Source: Saturnia japonica
Taxonomy: Eukaryota > Arthropoda > Insecta > Lepidoptera > Saturniidae
Length of the DNA: 64,000 nucleotides
Direction of reading: 5' to 3'
Assembly (NCBI GenBank): GCA_033032175.1
Contig: CM065321.1
Coordinates: 8,206,501-8,270,500 of the forward strand
The notes below the pieces were generated by a model. The model saw nothing but the letters and a program-made list of their open reading frames with translations. It did not search any database and was not told where the DNA came from. The translations under genes were made by a program, and so were the position numbers. Shown here one piece after another: positions 33,188 through 45,600 of this stretch; position 1 is the stretch's first letter, and the number at the start of each line of letters is the position of its first letter.

Positions 33188-33445
33188 CTCACCTGATCTT
33201 AAGTGACGATGTGGCCCAAGATGGGAGCACGCTAAGCCTATTAGAAGACTGAAGACTGGCTCTCAAGTGCAACTGCCAGAACACACGTATAGGTGCTTGG
33301 CGATAGATTTTCGACTTGAGGGTGGTAGCTCTAACTAAGCGGGCATTAGAAAGAGCTCTACCACCATACTGTGATTTCATCACGATTGGTTCAAACTCAG
33401 GCTCATTCCAAGGATTCGAACTTACGTCGATCAGTCGGGTTTAGC
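33188..33445 (+). repeat. Dispersed repeat B, copy 4
   Basis: Contains cacctgatcttaagtgacga, tgtggcccaagatgg, ctctcaagtgcaactgccag, aggtgcttggcgatagattt and gtgatttcatcacg, in the shared order. Overlapping open frames on both strands are not genes. Confidence 0.72.
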
Positions 33446-34097
33446 GCCAGAGCAATTGTTGAAAGTAATAAACTGCTGAAACTTGAGTCACCTAGGAAGA
33501 TTGTGGTTAAGTCGATAAGTAATGCCCTTTGTCGCCCAGAGATGGCGTCAAAATACAGTGTCGCGGGAAGACAGAAAATTTTCTGGGTGGTAGGATACGA
33601 CAATTTTGATACACATAACAACACACATTGAAACACAGATCGGAATTTATAAATGAAAAAAATACTGCTTTTCGTACGATCGCTTAAATAAAAGACGGAA
33701 GTGACAGCTAAACAGATAACGGTTCTAATAATTATAAGTTTAACAGACTAACAATAATTGTTTTTGTAAATAATTTTCATGTTTAGAACACAATTATTAT
33801 AAACAGTGAAGACATAATATTCTACAGTACATAATTACTGAGTTAAGCTTCATAATATATTATCTCTGTACGGAAGTAATTCGTGATAACCCACATTGTG
33901 TCAGTAGTGAGAACATCTCCACCCGCAATTAACACCTCATCGCTCAACGTCCGTGTGAGCTCGATCCTTTCAAGCCGATATGTTAGGTATTTACATCACA
34001 TATTATACAGAGTGGAAATAAGCTATAAGTTTTATAAAAGTGGTATATCTATCATATGTAATATCTAATAACACACTACAATCTTTACAATCTTTCA
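33446..34097. other. Non-coding stretch
   Basis: 33580-33610 carries gtaggatacgacaattttga, which resembles an end of repeat F. No gene seen. Confidence 0.3.
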
Positions 34098-34475
34098 ATG
34101 ATAATAATTTTAAAAAGATCAAAACCTACAAATATGCCCTCCAATTCTTCGCCAGAAAGAAGCGAACCCAGAAGACTGGCCACATTGCCACATCGTATGG
34201 CAATGCTTATATTGTTAACCCGAAGTATTAACCAGAGGTCTATTGGGCGAGCCATGCTCCGCTTTAAAGATTACACCAAGCTTGACATGGTTGCATTTGA
34301 CATCTCAAGTAACCAATGGAAGAAGCTGGTCGAGGATCATGCTAAGTGGTGTCACCTACTCCACGATGGTCCACTGAAACATCATAATGCCTGGGTTCAA
34401 GTATTAAAAGAAGAACGCACGAGACGTCACGAGTGGGCCCCTAACCATCGTCCACCTGGAGATTGATCTCGTTAG
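34098..34475 (+). pseudogene. LINE ORF2 C-terminal tail-like fragment
   Basis: The frame gives RSIGRAMLRFKDYTKLDMVA, then QWKKLVEDHAKWCHLLHDG and EERTRRHEW. This follows the order of the conserved C-terminal tail in many LINE ORF2 proteins (RYKD.LK ... WE..A.DR..WR..V..G ... E...R). No reverse transcriptase core is found upstream. Identification is by motif order only. Confidence 0.5.
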
Positions 34476-34561
34476 TCACGAACGCAAGTTTCATCCCGAT
34501 GCCTCTCAAACCTTCTCTCATAAAATGAAAAGGCTTATTTTTACATATATCTCCTTTTTAA

Positions 34562-34760
34562 CAGACTTCAAAAAAAAGAACGTGGTTCTCAATTTGAATG
34601 TATTTTTTATGGATATACAGCCATAACTTCTTTGTTTATGAACCGATTTCAATTATCCTTTATTTTGTTAATGGGATACCTCAAAGATTGTCCAATTTGA
34701 TTTTTGTTAGCATTGGATCTCAAAATCATTGAAGATGGTTTTTTTTGGTAAAATTGTTTT
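34562..34760 (+). repeat. Dispersed repeat S, copy 1
   Basis: Starts gacttcaaaaaaaagaacg and carries ggttctcaatttgaatgt, accgatttcaat, gggatacctca and tcattgaagatggttttttt. The same order occurs at 45048-45240. Non-coding. Confidence 0.7.
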
Positions 34761-35151
34761 GTTGTTTATCTCATTTTAATATCAGACATAACTACGATAC
34801 CAATATACGTAATATATTATTTTTACATATATAGTAAAGCAAGCAATATCTCGTTACTTCTCGTTTCCACCCTGTATTTCTACAAATGTTTCCTTAAATT
34901 AGATGTTCTTGTTACTGGCTCTCAATGCGGGTACAATGAAAAGTTGTGCACCATGTTCGCCCGTCCGTCCAAATTTACAGTTAGACTATAAAGTGGTATC
35001 CAGTCCAGTAGTCAATAACACGAACACAGCGCCACCTATCATGTTCAGGGACATAATAAAAACATTCTCCGTGAAGAAATACTTATATCTACTAACTTTT
35101 ATGGTGATAGATCAAACGATATTGGAGTTTATCAACCTCATATAATACACA
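34761..35151. other. Non-coding stretch
   Basis: An 80-codon open frame at 34903-35145 shows no recognisable domain. Nothing else is supported. Confidence 0.3.
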
Positions 35152-37035
35152 ACTAGCTGTGCCCACGGTTGCTCTCGCGTAGACTACAGAATACCGTCGA
35201 TCGGGCACACACGCGTATCGTGCTACCTCCGCTCCCGTTTATTTTTAAGATAAAAATGCTTCTTGTATACTCTCACTGACTTTTTGTAGGTGTTTTTGTA
35301 TTAGGTGATACATCCAATAATGAGGCGGCTAGTCTGTTCTTATCAATTTCTTCTTATACAAAATGTATAATATTATATATGTTATGATGAGAGTATATTA
35401 CGGTTATGTTACGATGAGGCTGACATATGCGGATTGCATTAAATCCTCTAAATATTTAAGAATAAAAAAAATAAAAAAAAAGATATACAATTTTGTACTA
35501 CATTAATTTGATATAATACAAAATATTATAACTAAGTTAAGCCATTTACTAATCCCAAAATCATCGTTATGCGGATTGCGTAAAAGTCTTTAAAAATTTA
35601 AGAATTAAAAAAAAGATAAACAATTTTGTACAACATTAATTTGATATAATACAAAATTGTATAACTATGTTAAGCCATTTAACAATCCCAAAATTGTCGT
35701 TATGCGGATTGCATAAAAGCCTTTAAAAATTTAAGAATAAAAAAAAGATAAACAATTTTGTACAACATTAATTTGATATAATACAAAATTGTATAACTAT
35801 GTTAAGCCATTTAACAATCCCAAAATTGTCGTTATGCGGATTGCATAAAAGCCTTTAAAAATTTAAGAATTAAAAAAAAGATAAACAATTTTTTACAACA
35901 TTAATTTGATATAATACAAAATTGTATAACTATGTTAAGCCATTTAACAATCCCAAAATTGTCGTTATGCGGATTGCATAAAAGCCTTTAAAAATTTAAG
36001 AATCAAAAAAAAGATAAACAATTTTGTACAACATTAATTTGATATAATACAAAATTGTATAACTATGTTAAGCCATTTAACAATCCCAAAATTGTCGTTA
36101 TGCGGATTGCATAAAAGCCTTTAAAAATTTAAGAATTAAAAAAAGATAAACAATTTTTACAACATTAATTTGATATAATACAAAATTGTATAACTATGTT
36201 AAGCCATTTAACAATCCCAAAATTGTCGTTATGCGGATTGCATAAAAGCCTTTAAAAATTTAAGAATTAAAAAAAAGATAAACAATTTTGTACAACATTA
36301 ATTTATATAATACAAAATTGTATAACTATGTTAAGCCATTTAACAATCCCAAAATTGTCGTTATGCGGATTGCATAAAAGCCTTTAAAAATTTAAGAATT
36401 AAAAAAAAGATAAACAATTTTGTACAACATTAATTTGATATAATACAAAATTGTATAACTATGTTAAGCCATTTAACAATCCCAAAATTGTCGTTATGCG
36501 GATTGCATAAAAGCCTTTAAAAATTTAAGAATTAAAAAAAAGATAAACAATTTTGTACAACATTAATTTGATATAATACAAAATTGTATAACTATGTTAA
36601 GCCATTTAACAATCCCAAAATTGTCGTTATGCGGATTGCATAAAAGCCTTTAAAAATTTAAGAATTAAAAAAAAGATAAACAATTTTTTACAACATTAAT
36701 TTTATATAATACAAAATTACATAACTATGTTAAGCAGCCATTTAACAACCCAAAATCGTCGTTATTTTTCAAATCAATTTTAATAGCGCGGAACCGTGGT
36801 TGTTTTTCTAAAATAAAAGTAGTCTTGCTCCTTATAACATCAGCTTTCTGCCAATGAAAATCCCGTCAAAACTGTACCAACCGTTTCGTAGATTAACCGG
36901 AAGAAACAGACAGGCATACATACAAAAAGATTAAAAATAGGTGTTTTGTTAAATAAGTATACCGTATACACTTTCATAAGCATTTATTAGGTTATTTTGA
37001 CATTACAAACAGACACTTTAATTTTATTATTTCTA
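35152..37035 (-). mobile_element. Helitron-like non-autonomous element with an internal tandem array
   Basis: The left flank starts ctagctgtgcccacgg and runs through accgtcgatcgggcacac; the right flank (36835-37035) runs through catcagct, aaacagacag and ttattttgacattacaaac. Both flanks align in order with the single-copy relative at 60047-60566. Without the array the element is about 545 bp, close to the relative's 520 bp, so the array is an internal gain. The ctag-plus-GC-rich end read in reverse suggests a Helitron 3' terminus; the hairpin itself is worn. No coding capacity. Confidence 0.6.
35427..36765. repeat. Tandem array, about ten units of about 133 bp
   Basis: The marker atgcggattgc recurs at 35427, 35569, 35702, 35834, 35967, 36100, 36231, 36363, 36496 and 36629. 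Spacings are 142, 133, 132, 133, 133, 131, 132, 133 and 133. Central units are nearly identical; the first and last are diverged. Differences are mainly in A-run lengths and single bases. Each unit includes taagccatttaacaatccc and acaacattaatttgatataa. This pattern fits expansion by unequal exchange or slippage from one ancestral segment. Confidence 0.95.
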
Positions 37036-37203
37036 TCGATATATTTATATCCCAACATCTATTTTTATACACATAGACATAAACAAGTTCCCGCGACATT
37101 ATTTACGTGAAAAGGCTTTTGATGTACCTACCGACCGCGGGACAACGTATCGAAAAAAGCTATTTTTAAAATGATTTTTTCCTCTTTATTATATATTTTA
37201 TCT

Positions 37204-37449
37204 TTATAATATGATATTGGGTCCTTTAAACGACACAAAGAGGCATTCCAACAAGTTAACATTACATCGACAACTGCCGATGATATTTGTGTCACCGACG
37301 GTCGGCGTTGTTTGTACGACTGTACCATACCTACCATCAAGTGTTTTTTTAATACGGTTATTTTGCTGAACTAATATAAAAAATACTAATAATGATATAT
37401 GTAATAATATGTATGTCGCCAAAATCCTTCCTCGGTCTTTAGTATTCAA
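37204..37449 (-). CDS. Weak candidate first exon with a signal-anchor
   Basis: An open frame of 81 codons. The first 38 residues have a short basic start (NTKDRGR) and one hydrophobic segment at about residues 9-28 (ILATYILLHISLLVFFILV), then polar residues. After codon 38 the DNA reads GATG|GTAGGT, a good splice donor, so a true exon would be 37335-37449. Such an N-terminus would suit a type II membrane protein. No second exon, homologue or clear promoter was found, so it may be chance. Confidence 0.15.
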   Translation of the reverse strand: MNTKDRGRILATYILLHISLLVFFILVQQNNRIKKTLDGRYGTVVQTTPTVGDTNIIGSCRCNVNLLECLFVSFKGPNIIL

Positions 37450-38498
37450 TTATAGCGACTAATATGATTTGGCAAAACACAAGTTACTTTCGGCGCACTG
37501 AGTTCTGTCTTCTAGTATAACTCTGAATTGCCGCTTATTATATAACACATAAAGTATGGGTTTCATTGTTATCTCTTACTTTCATTGAGAAGGGTAGCAC
37601 TGGCCGTGCGCCAGCAAGCGGGTCGGTCACTCGTGTGAAATGTACAAATTGGACAGAGCCTAATAATTTTCGTACTAGTAGAAAAATAACTTTTGGCCTC
37701 TTTTAGCCGTTGCTTAATTATGTTTTCCTTTCGTGAAAATGTTTTTGTTTTGGATGTATAATTATTTTAGTAGTTCTTAGAAAATTAAAATGGCACGTTA
37801 AATAACTCCTGCAACATGGACGCGAACCCAGTGCTACACGATGCTGTTAGTACTGGCGCTCAAGCGGGTCTTAACAGATGCAATTCATTTACGCACAATT
37901 GCGTGAAAGCCATCTCTAACATTATTGACAAACATCTGTGATGCACTATAATGCTGCGTCAGCCCCTTCTGCATCCCAAAGACAATTTATAATAATTAAG
38001 CAACTAACTGTTTCCCACAGTTTCACTCGTGTTAAATTTAACATCGTGTAACGTATCGTTGTTCTCAATTCCCGTACTTGCCTACTGTAGGATGTAGTCT
38101 ACAATATTATAGAAAAATGATAAAAATAATAAACGGGCGATCAGGGAATGATAATACAATAACTGTCCGCGTTGGGCACAAAATTAACTCTGATTTTATT
38201 GATTTGGTCACCCGAATGCGACGCAGGCACACGATGCAACGTATGTAGTTTTTTGTAATGAACGAGGATAGCTCGTACACCTACAATTGGCCCTTTACTG
38301 ACGTTCATAGTTATTGCCTGCGCTCTTTAGAGTCGTAGCGTGAAGTTATATATCAAAATGTAAAAAGAAATCTGTCTGGTAGTTCCAAAGACATGCTTGA
38401 GCTTTATAATATTATTAGTACAAGCCTTAAATGAACAATGTGTTGGCTTCAAATTACAGACTAACGTAGTCACGTACTGCAAATCACACGTTACATCA
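37450..38498. other. Non-coding stretch with one short open frame
   Basis: 37816-37941 encodes a 41-residue open frame (MDANPVLHDAVSTG...) with more balanced base use than its surroundings; it matches nothing I know. The rest is unremarkable. Confidence 0.2.
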
Positions 38499-38766
38499 TT
38501 TTTTTTTAGATCTGACTACACTGTTAGCCTTAGGGGCCCGAAGCCGCTACGGCTTTTACAGCTTCACCGAACTTGGGGGCGAGCGCAGAGGGCACTCAGC
38601 CGCGAAAGTTATGGACGAGTCCCACGAGGGTGCCAGAGTGGCCGAACCTCGGCTCAGGTGGTCGTCGCACATGCGAATAGGTCGTGATCTGGCTAATTCC
38701 CTTCTGCTACAAAACCTCCTCCTGGGAAGAAGGGAGGAAACATGCGTATGTGTATTTAGTGATCGG
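38499..38766 (-). mobile_element. Truncated copy of the Jockey LINE 3' end
   Basis: A run of 9 T, then agatctgactacactgttag, and about 260 bp closely matching 9731-10017, including the ggggcgagcgcagag and gtatgtgtatt blocks. Beyond 38766 the match is lost. The open frames on both strands are by-products. It belongs to the same family as the full-length element but is a 5'-truncated or diverged copy. Confidence 0.85.
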
Positions 38767-40164
38767 AAAGTCATGAGTCGCTCCTTGTGCGCTACGCCTT
38801 ATATTGAGTATATAAGGTCCGAGCAGTAAGGTAGTTGTGAATATCCAATTATGAATATACCCTCCTCGACTATACTCGACGAGGGTAGCGATGAATATCT
38901 AACAATAGATATATTACACTAGCTGACTAGCGCATCTTCGACTGTGTCACATAAGAGAGTGTGAGAGGGTTAGAGAGAGTGGGACGTAGGCATCTACAAT
39001 ACAATTTATAGGTGCCGCCCGCCTGTTACATATTTTCGCTAAAATGCACTTGATTATTATTTTGCTGCCGATTTATTTTAAAACTGTGATATCTCCTAAG
39101 ATATTTATTGAAATCAAATGATGTAAAGGGCAATTTTGTCCAAAATTAAATACTTGTAATGAATAACGTATTTATTTCGATGATGATTAATATCATGTTT
39201 ATAAAAATACCTTCGCAAAGAAATACATTAGTTTAGAACAAATTTTATTACCATAAAAACTTAAATGATAGACATATGCTATTGCGGACTTTTTTTAGAA
39301 CTTTTTAAGAGAAATAATTCCGTCACACATTGTTACGTAACTTTAACCATTTGCTAAGCGCACGCAATAGAAACTTTCAAAAGGAATAAATTTTCCCCGG
39401 TTTTGATATATTTTTCATTGATGCTCCGCTCCTATTAGTTGTAGCGTGATGTTATATATCCTATAGCCTTCCTCGATAAATGGGCTATCTAACACTAAAA
39501 TATTTTTTTCCATTCGAACTAGAACTTTCTGAGATTAGCGCATTCTAACAAACAAACAAATAAACTCTTTAGTTTTATAATATTATAGTACAGATTTATA
39601 AAACTTACTAGTTACTTAATAATTTTTATGTTTTCAATTATTTTATTTATATTCTTTACTATCCATATGAATCGAACACATTTCTAAGAAAAAATAATTA
39701 TTATAAACTGACAAAACATTTTAAACTACGCCCAGATTAACTTCCTCACTTTAAAGATAACATAAATACAAAGATGCCTGCTTTCCACAAAATAATAATT
39801 AATCAAAGTCCTTACCGGAATCTCTTGCGCGATACAAAACTTTCCTCTTTGTCTTTAAGCAAAAGTAATTTAACTTTAATAAAACACTATTTGGTAAACT
39901 TATGTATTTTTCCTAGCCAGTAATGAAACATTAAGTACTTCATCGTGACAACTTTCAGAGTTCTTATATCATTATGGCTTATTACAAACTGTTTGAATAA
40001 ATAACCGTTATCATTTTTAGGGATACCCTAGCATTAAATTATAAACCTTTTTTTGTGCTTGTTGTTAGAGCTGTTGCAAAGCCCATATATGGATAATCAT
40101 TTATTGCCAGGGTACTATCTTTGTGCTCGAGGAGTTGGATCACAACGTCACTTAACATCGAGTT
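38767..40164. other. Non-coding stretch
   Basis: 38860-39020 is a GC-richer patch next to the LINE copy, with an inverted cctcctcgac / cgacgaggg pair near 38861-38886. The remainder is A/T-rich with no gene. Confidence 0.3.
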
Positions 40165-40368
40165 GTTTTTTTTAAATAACAGTAGCACGGCAAATCGATG
40201 GTTACTAGCCTGATGGTAAGCACAGAACAATAGAAAAATAACGACGACCACCGAGAGATCGAGAATCAATCGCCAGTCGCCACTGTAATGCCGAACTGCA
40301 AGCCTCTCGGCAGCTGATTATACACTGGCTGAATCCGAAACGTGACAAACCATAAGAGAATAACCGCG
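40165..40368 (+). repeat. Dispersed repeat F, truncated copy fused to LINE
   Basis: Contains gatggtaagcacagaacaat, gacgaccaccgagagatcga, gccactgtaatgccgaactg and cgaaacgtgacaaacc. It switches abruptly to LINE sequence at about 40369, so the LINE fragment landed in or next to this repeat. Confidence 0.6.
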
Positions 40369-40870
40369 AAGTGCCCACGCCCGCGAAACCACCATTCCCT
40401 TCGCAGGGGACGGACGGTTAACTTCGCTCCCGCACATCCTCCACCTCCACCCTCTCCTGTGGCAACTCAAGCCTAGGTCCGTTCCCTCGGTTTGTAGTCC
40501 TTGAGACTAGCAGCCACTTGCGCGATACAGTGACATTGCACTTGCAATCACTAACTACTAATCAGACATCATTAAATTGCACCCCACACTAGTGTACACC
40601 TCACAGGTACATATGTTCTTCAAGGAACCTAGACAAAAATTGACATAATTACAAAATACATATACACACGTTCCTTCTTTTCTCCCAAGAGACAAAAACT
40701 ACGGCAACAGCCCAAGCCGAGGTTCGGCCACTTTGGCACCCTTGCGCATGTTGCCACGCTTTCTCGGCTGAGTGCCTTAAGCGCTCGCCCCCAAGCCACG
40801 GTGAAGCTATAAAAGCCGTCTTTAAGTTCCAGTGCTCTTATGGCTAAGAGTATATTTAGTTCTAAAAAAA
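40369..40870 (+). mobile_element. Truncated Jockey LINE, last codons of ORF2 to poly(A)
   Basis: Matches the reverse complement of about 9731-10340: cccacgcccgcg, ctcaagcctaggtccgttcc, cacaggtacatatgttct, gccgaggttcggccacttt, gcgctcgcccccaag, then the end and seven A residues at 40864-40870. It begins near the C-terminus of ORF2, so it is strongly 5'-truncated. No clear target duplication was found. Confidence 0.82.
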
Positions 40871-42603
40871 GGATAGTGGTTACAACCCAATCGGATACAG
40901 ATCCCTAAGTACAACTTACACGCGTTACACTTCTTGGTAAGTGGTCGGGTTTCGATCGGACATAATTATCGTGTTCTACCACCCAACCAATTTTAATCAA
41001 GTGATAGCTCATCCTACTGTTACTATAATTGTATATATACGTGTTAATTATGGATTTTGCGTATAAATAAATCGTTTGATTTCGTATATAAAATTCGTTT
41101 ATTAAAAATACGTTTACAATTTTCCCAGATAATGAATGAAGTGAATGAATATAGGCGCGGATCTCCTCTGCTGTGTTGCTATATTCGTTATGAACGACAC
41201 GTATTATAAATTTGAATTTTTGTGTGTTTGGATGCTTGTTACTTAATCACGCGAAAACGGCTACACGGATTTGAATAAAATCTGGCACACAGATAGTTTA
41301 TAGCCTGGATTATTACATAATTGGATACTTTTTATTCAGGTAAAGACCCAATTCTAAAATCCACACAGATGAAGTCGCGAGTAAAAACTAGAAAACATGT
41401 AACGAAAGTTCAACTGTACGTAGAACAAATACCTTAAGTTGTACTCCTGTCTATGGTGTCAGAAGGATAAGAAAAAAAAAACAAGTTATTTGATGAACGT
41501 AATTAAGAATATTCACAATAAATCATATAAATAACGAACAAAGAACAGAGGTTGTTTCGACCCATGTTAACTTAATTAAAGAAATCATACATACTTTTAT
41601 TTCCTTTTACGATTGTAAAAGGTGGTTTTAAAAAATCTGCACATTCGAATGGTACTTGACGGAACGATGAAACTATCGCTTCCCTGCTGATAGTGGTTTT
41701 TAACCTGAGTATAACCTTTATAGCCCGAGTGCCACATATGTTGATATGTGCCAATTTTATGACTAGATCAGGCTAATACTAAATTAACGTCTTGGTTTTA
41801 AAAATAAGTATTCTTGTAGGTTTATCCTAAAAAAAGAAAGATTTGTTATACACGCACAGCTGTTGTTGTTGATTTGAATACTTAATTATTTTATAAGAAT
41901 TATATGCTCATATATTATAAGTCCAGAAAACCTCATAAAAACTGTATAGGATGTGTGATAAAAAAGTTATTTCAGAAAACAGAGTGGCCAATAGTATTCT
42001 GTGGTATATTCTAAGTATATTTCTACAACAGTTTCTAGTTATAAATTGATAAGCTCGTTCTTAGCAAATACAAAAGTATTTTCTTCGGTTTAGTGCTTGA
42101 CTTCTATCTATTAACACTGGCGTGAAGAAACAAATTGCGCTATTAAAAAGTTACCTCGTATTATTATAGTATATTATCATTACGTACATACAGTAAAACA
42201 TATTTATACTTAATAAATGATTTTAGTTCGAAAAAAGATAGTCTCGTAAGCTGTCAGCGGTAACAGTAAAGAAAAACTGTATACATGAAATAATATTCAT
42301 AAAATATGAATTAATTATAAATATAATTCAGTTAAAAAATATATATTTAAAGTACTAGTAATATAATACATCAGATTATATAGAAGCGCGTGTAGAAAAA
42401 CTGGGAATATATTTTTTATATCAAAATCAATAAACACCGTTGAGGTTAGCCCGCAGGTAGTACGTATTTATTTATTTTTTTGTAAATCAAAATATTTCTA
42501 CTGTTTATAACAAATTAACTGTTTCAAGTAACCACTTTTTAAGAAAATAAACTTTATTCTCATAAATAATCTACGAACATTTATCAAGAAATAAACGTAA
42601 AAA
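40871..42603. other. Upstream region of the odorant receptor gene
   Basis: 41210-41395 is a worn dispersed repeat (cgcgaaaacggctacacgga). A 60-codon frame on the - strand at 41572-41754 has no match. A promoter for the receptor should lie in the last few hundred bases, but I see no TATA box or initiator I would commit to. Confidence 0.35.
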
Positions 42604-45600
42604 ATGAAGAATTATTTTATCTTGAAAACTCACTGCAGAAGAATATTTCTGCTCGGTTCTGGGAACTTTTGGTACGAAGATAATACTAGTAAAAACGATA
42701 AAAAAATATTTTATATACTATATACTTTAGTACTGTTTTTCACTTACGGTTATATAACGGTCTTGGAAATCATAGCTGCTGTGATGGGAAACTTCCCAGA
42801 GGACGAGAAACGAGATTCTATATCATTTGCAGTCAGCCACACTATAGTTATGATAAAATTATTGTCCGTTATTCGACACAAAGATTTTATAAAGACACTT
42901 AATAAGAAAATTGTAACTATTTGTGAGAGATATGAAGACCAATTAATGATGGCTGAGAAATACCGTATTATAAAAATAAATGTCATTGCTTATTATGTCA
43001 CGGTTTACGGGTCCGCTGCTTGTTTTGTTTTCGAAGGTTTAAGAAAGCTTCATGAAGGTAAATAAATCTATACGAATAATAAAATTGACTGTTTGTAATG
43101 TAAAAATAACAGTTCATTTACTAAATACATTTGAAAGTATTTTATGTATGATACATATAAGAAAAAAAAACTTACAATTTTCGTCTGTTTGTGTGTTTGT
43201 TCCGGCTAATCTACGAAACGGTCAGACCGATTTTGATGAGACTTTCACTGGCAGATAGCTGATGTTATAAGGATTAGCTTAGGCTACTTTGATTGCCCCA
43301 CGCGCACGTTCCCCTTTGCCAACGTCGCCGCATACGAAATTCCACGTAAAAAAAGTCGCAGGTATATCTAGTGTTAAATATGATGATATTAATTTGATCC
43401 ATGTAAAATGAGAATGCCAGTTGCAGTTATGAGGGCCAGTTAAACACATTCGTGGAGCCAAATCTACCCACTGCTGACTATATATAGATCTACTGTTTCT
43501 TCCATGCCATTTTAAATAAAACCCAAGAGCCAGTGAAAATGTAGAACCTTTTATTTTGATCAATTTAATATCCTAACATATATTGAGGAATAACATATTA
43601 TATTTCATTTTTAATTGATATATCATTAGCTTATACCTAATTAAAATTTATAAAAGCTAACGTTTTCTGTGCAGGCATACACTTCGTGACTGTGGTCACT
43701 TATTATCCATCTTATGAAGATAATACTCCACCTGCAACTGCCTTTCGAATCTTTACAACCGCTGTACTATTCCTTATGATGATGTCGATGATTATAACAG
43801 TGGATTCATTTACAATGATCTATCTCATAATATATAAATATAAGTTTATCACATTAATACACTATTTTGAAAGTTTGAGGGAGCAGTTTGATAGACTAAA
43901 TAACGAAGGAAATGAGCAACTCGCTGCGGAGAAATTGGCTCAAGGATTGGTGGAAGGCATCGAGATGCATAGTAATCTATTGAGGTTAGCTTAAAATGCA
44001 ATTAACTATATAGGTTTTTAATATACTAAATTTAATTAAGATCAGTAAGAGTAAGTAAATAGATAGCAACGTTTGAATTTCATAGTGAACAAACTGCATA
44101 ATAATATAGTACTTTCTAATACTACCACCCTCCAGTAGATAAAATTTATCGCTAAACACCTAGTTATGTTCCCATAGCTTGCCTTGAAGGTTAGAACCCC
44201 CACTAGACTCTAGTCTTAGATATTATCATCCTGAGCAATATCGTTACTTAACATCAAATGAGATTGTTGCCAAAAGCTAGACATATATTGGATGAAAAAG
44301 AGTCAAACAAAAATAAATCTCTGACTCAATAACGCAGATTTGTAAGATTGTACATAACGTTTGTGCTATGTAAAAGTATATTAAAAATCTATAGAGCTTT
44401 TGCTATTTCAATCGACTTAGTCATACGAAAGGCCATGTTATCATTGAAAACGGGTTTTTCATCAGATTATCGAAAGACATCGACAAAGCGTTCGGGACTG
44501 TGATGACGTTACAACTTTGTCAGAGCTCGGGATCCGCCGTCTCGCTTCTGCTTCAAATTGCCGTGAGTAATATAATTGTTACACTTGTCTTCACTCCACT
44601 AACATCTTTTCCACTACTTGTCTTTAGGGATAACGTTTAGTGAATATGGTTTATCAGTATTAGATAATTCAAAAGTAATGTATTTCTAGGGATTCTTATT
44701 AACATATTGTGTTAAATAATAAATATGAATAATTTCGCTTCATTGGTCGACCACCGCTATATGTTCACCACCAAATACAACTAAATGTGCAGTTTGTCTG
44801 GTAACACATAGTAGTAGGTTCTTGGAAAATGTATCCCTTGTCCGCTAAATTTAGACTGTTTACCAACTCAGAAATTTACGAGAACTACGAACACAGCAGA
44901 CTGTTATTTATTTTATGGTTTGTATGTAATGAAGGTCTTATAACTTGTATTCCTAACCACGTACAACACTAATATATAGAATCGCGTACATAGTTTCAGT
45001 ATTATATTGCATTACATTTATACGTCTGTTTTCCATTATTTTAACTGACTTCAAAAAAAGGAGGATGTTCTCAATTCGAATGTTTTTTTTTTATTGGATG
45101 TTCGGTCATCAACCGGTTTCGATGTCTCATTTTTTGTTGGAAAGGGGATACCTCAATTTAATTTCATTGGTGTTGGACCTTTAACTTCGAAGATACACCA
45201 GAGAACTCCTTAAAATCATAGAAGTTGGTTTTCTTTTCTGTTAAAAATTATCTTGTTTCATTTCCATTCCAAATAATTTTTATAATGCCTTATAAGTATC
45301 CAAATATAAAACACAAACTTTTTTAAATATTTTTAAGAAAAATATATTTTTTCTATATTTTCAGCTTTCTGACGAACTCACGTTTGTGGCCAGTATGAAA
45401 ATAATATTCTTCGTTGCGGCGTTATTTTTCTTGCTTGGTCTTTTTCTATGCAACGCTGGAGAAATCACTTATCAGGTTTTATTTTTCGTTTTTACCAAAA
45501 ATATTTATATGCACGCACACGTATTTTGAAGATAACTTTCAGTAAAATCGATAAATTGAAGATATAAAATAAAGTCAGGGTAAGAATTAGAATTAGACAG

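Noticed and set aside
35427..36765. CRISPR-like array
   Set aside because: The units are about 133 bp, nearly identical over their whole length, without unique spacers, and the genome is eukaryotic. It is an ordinary tandem repeat.
43686..43994. Separate small gene of 102 codons
   Set aside because: It is exon 2 of the odorant receptor, with a splice acceptor before it and a donor at 43985.
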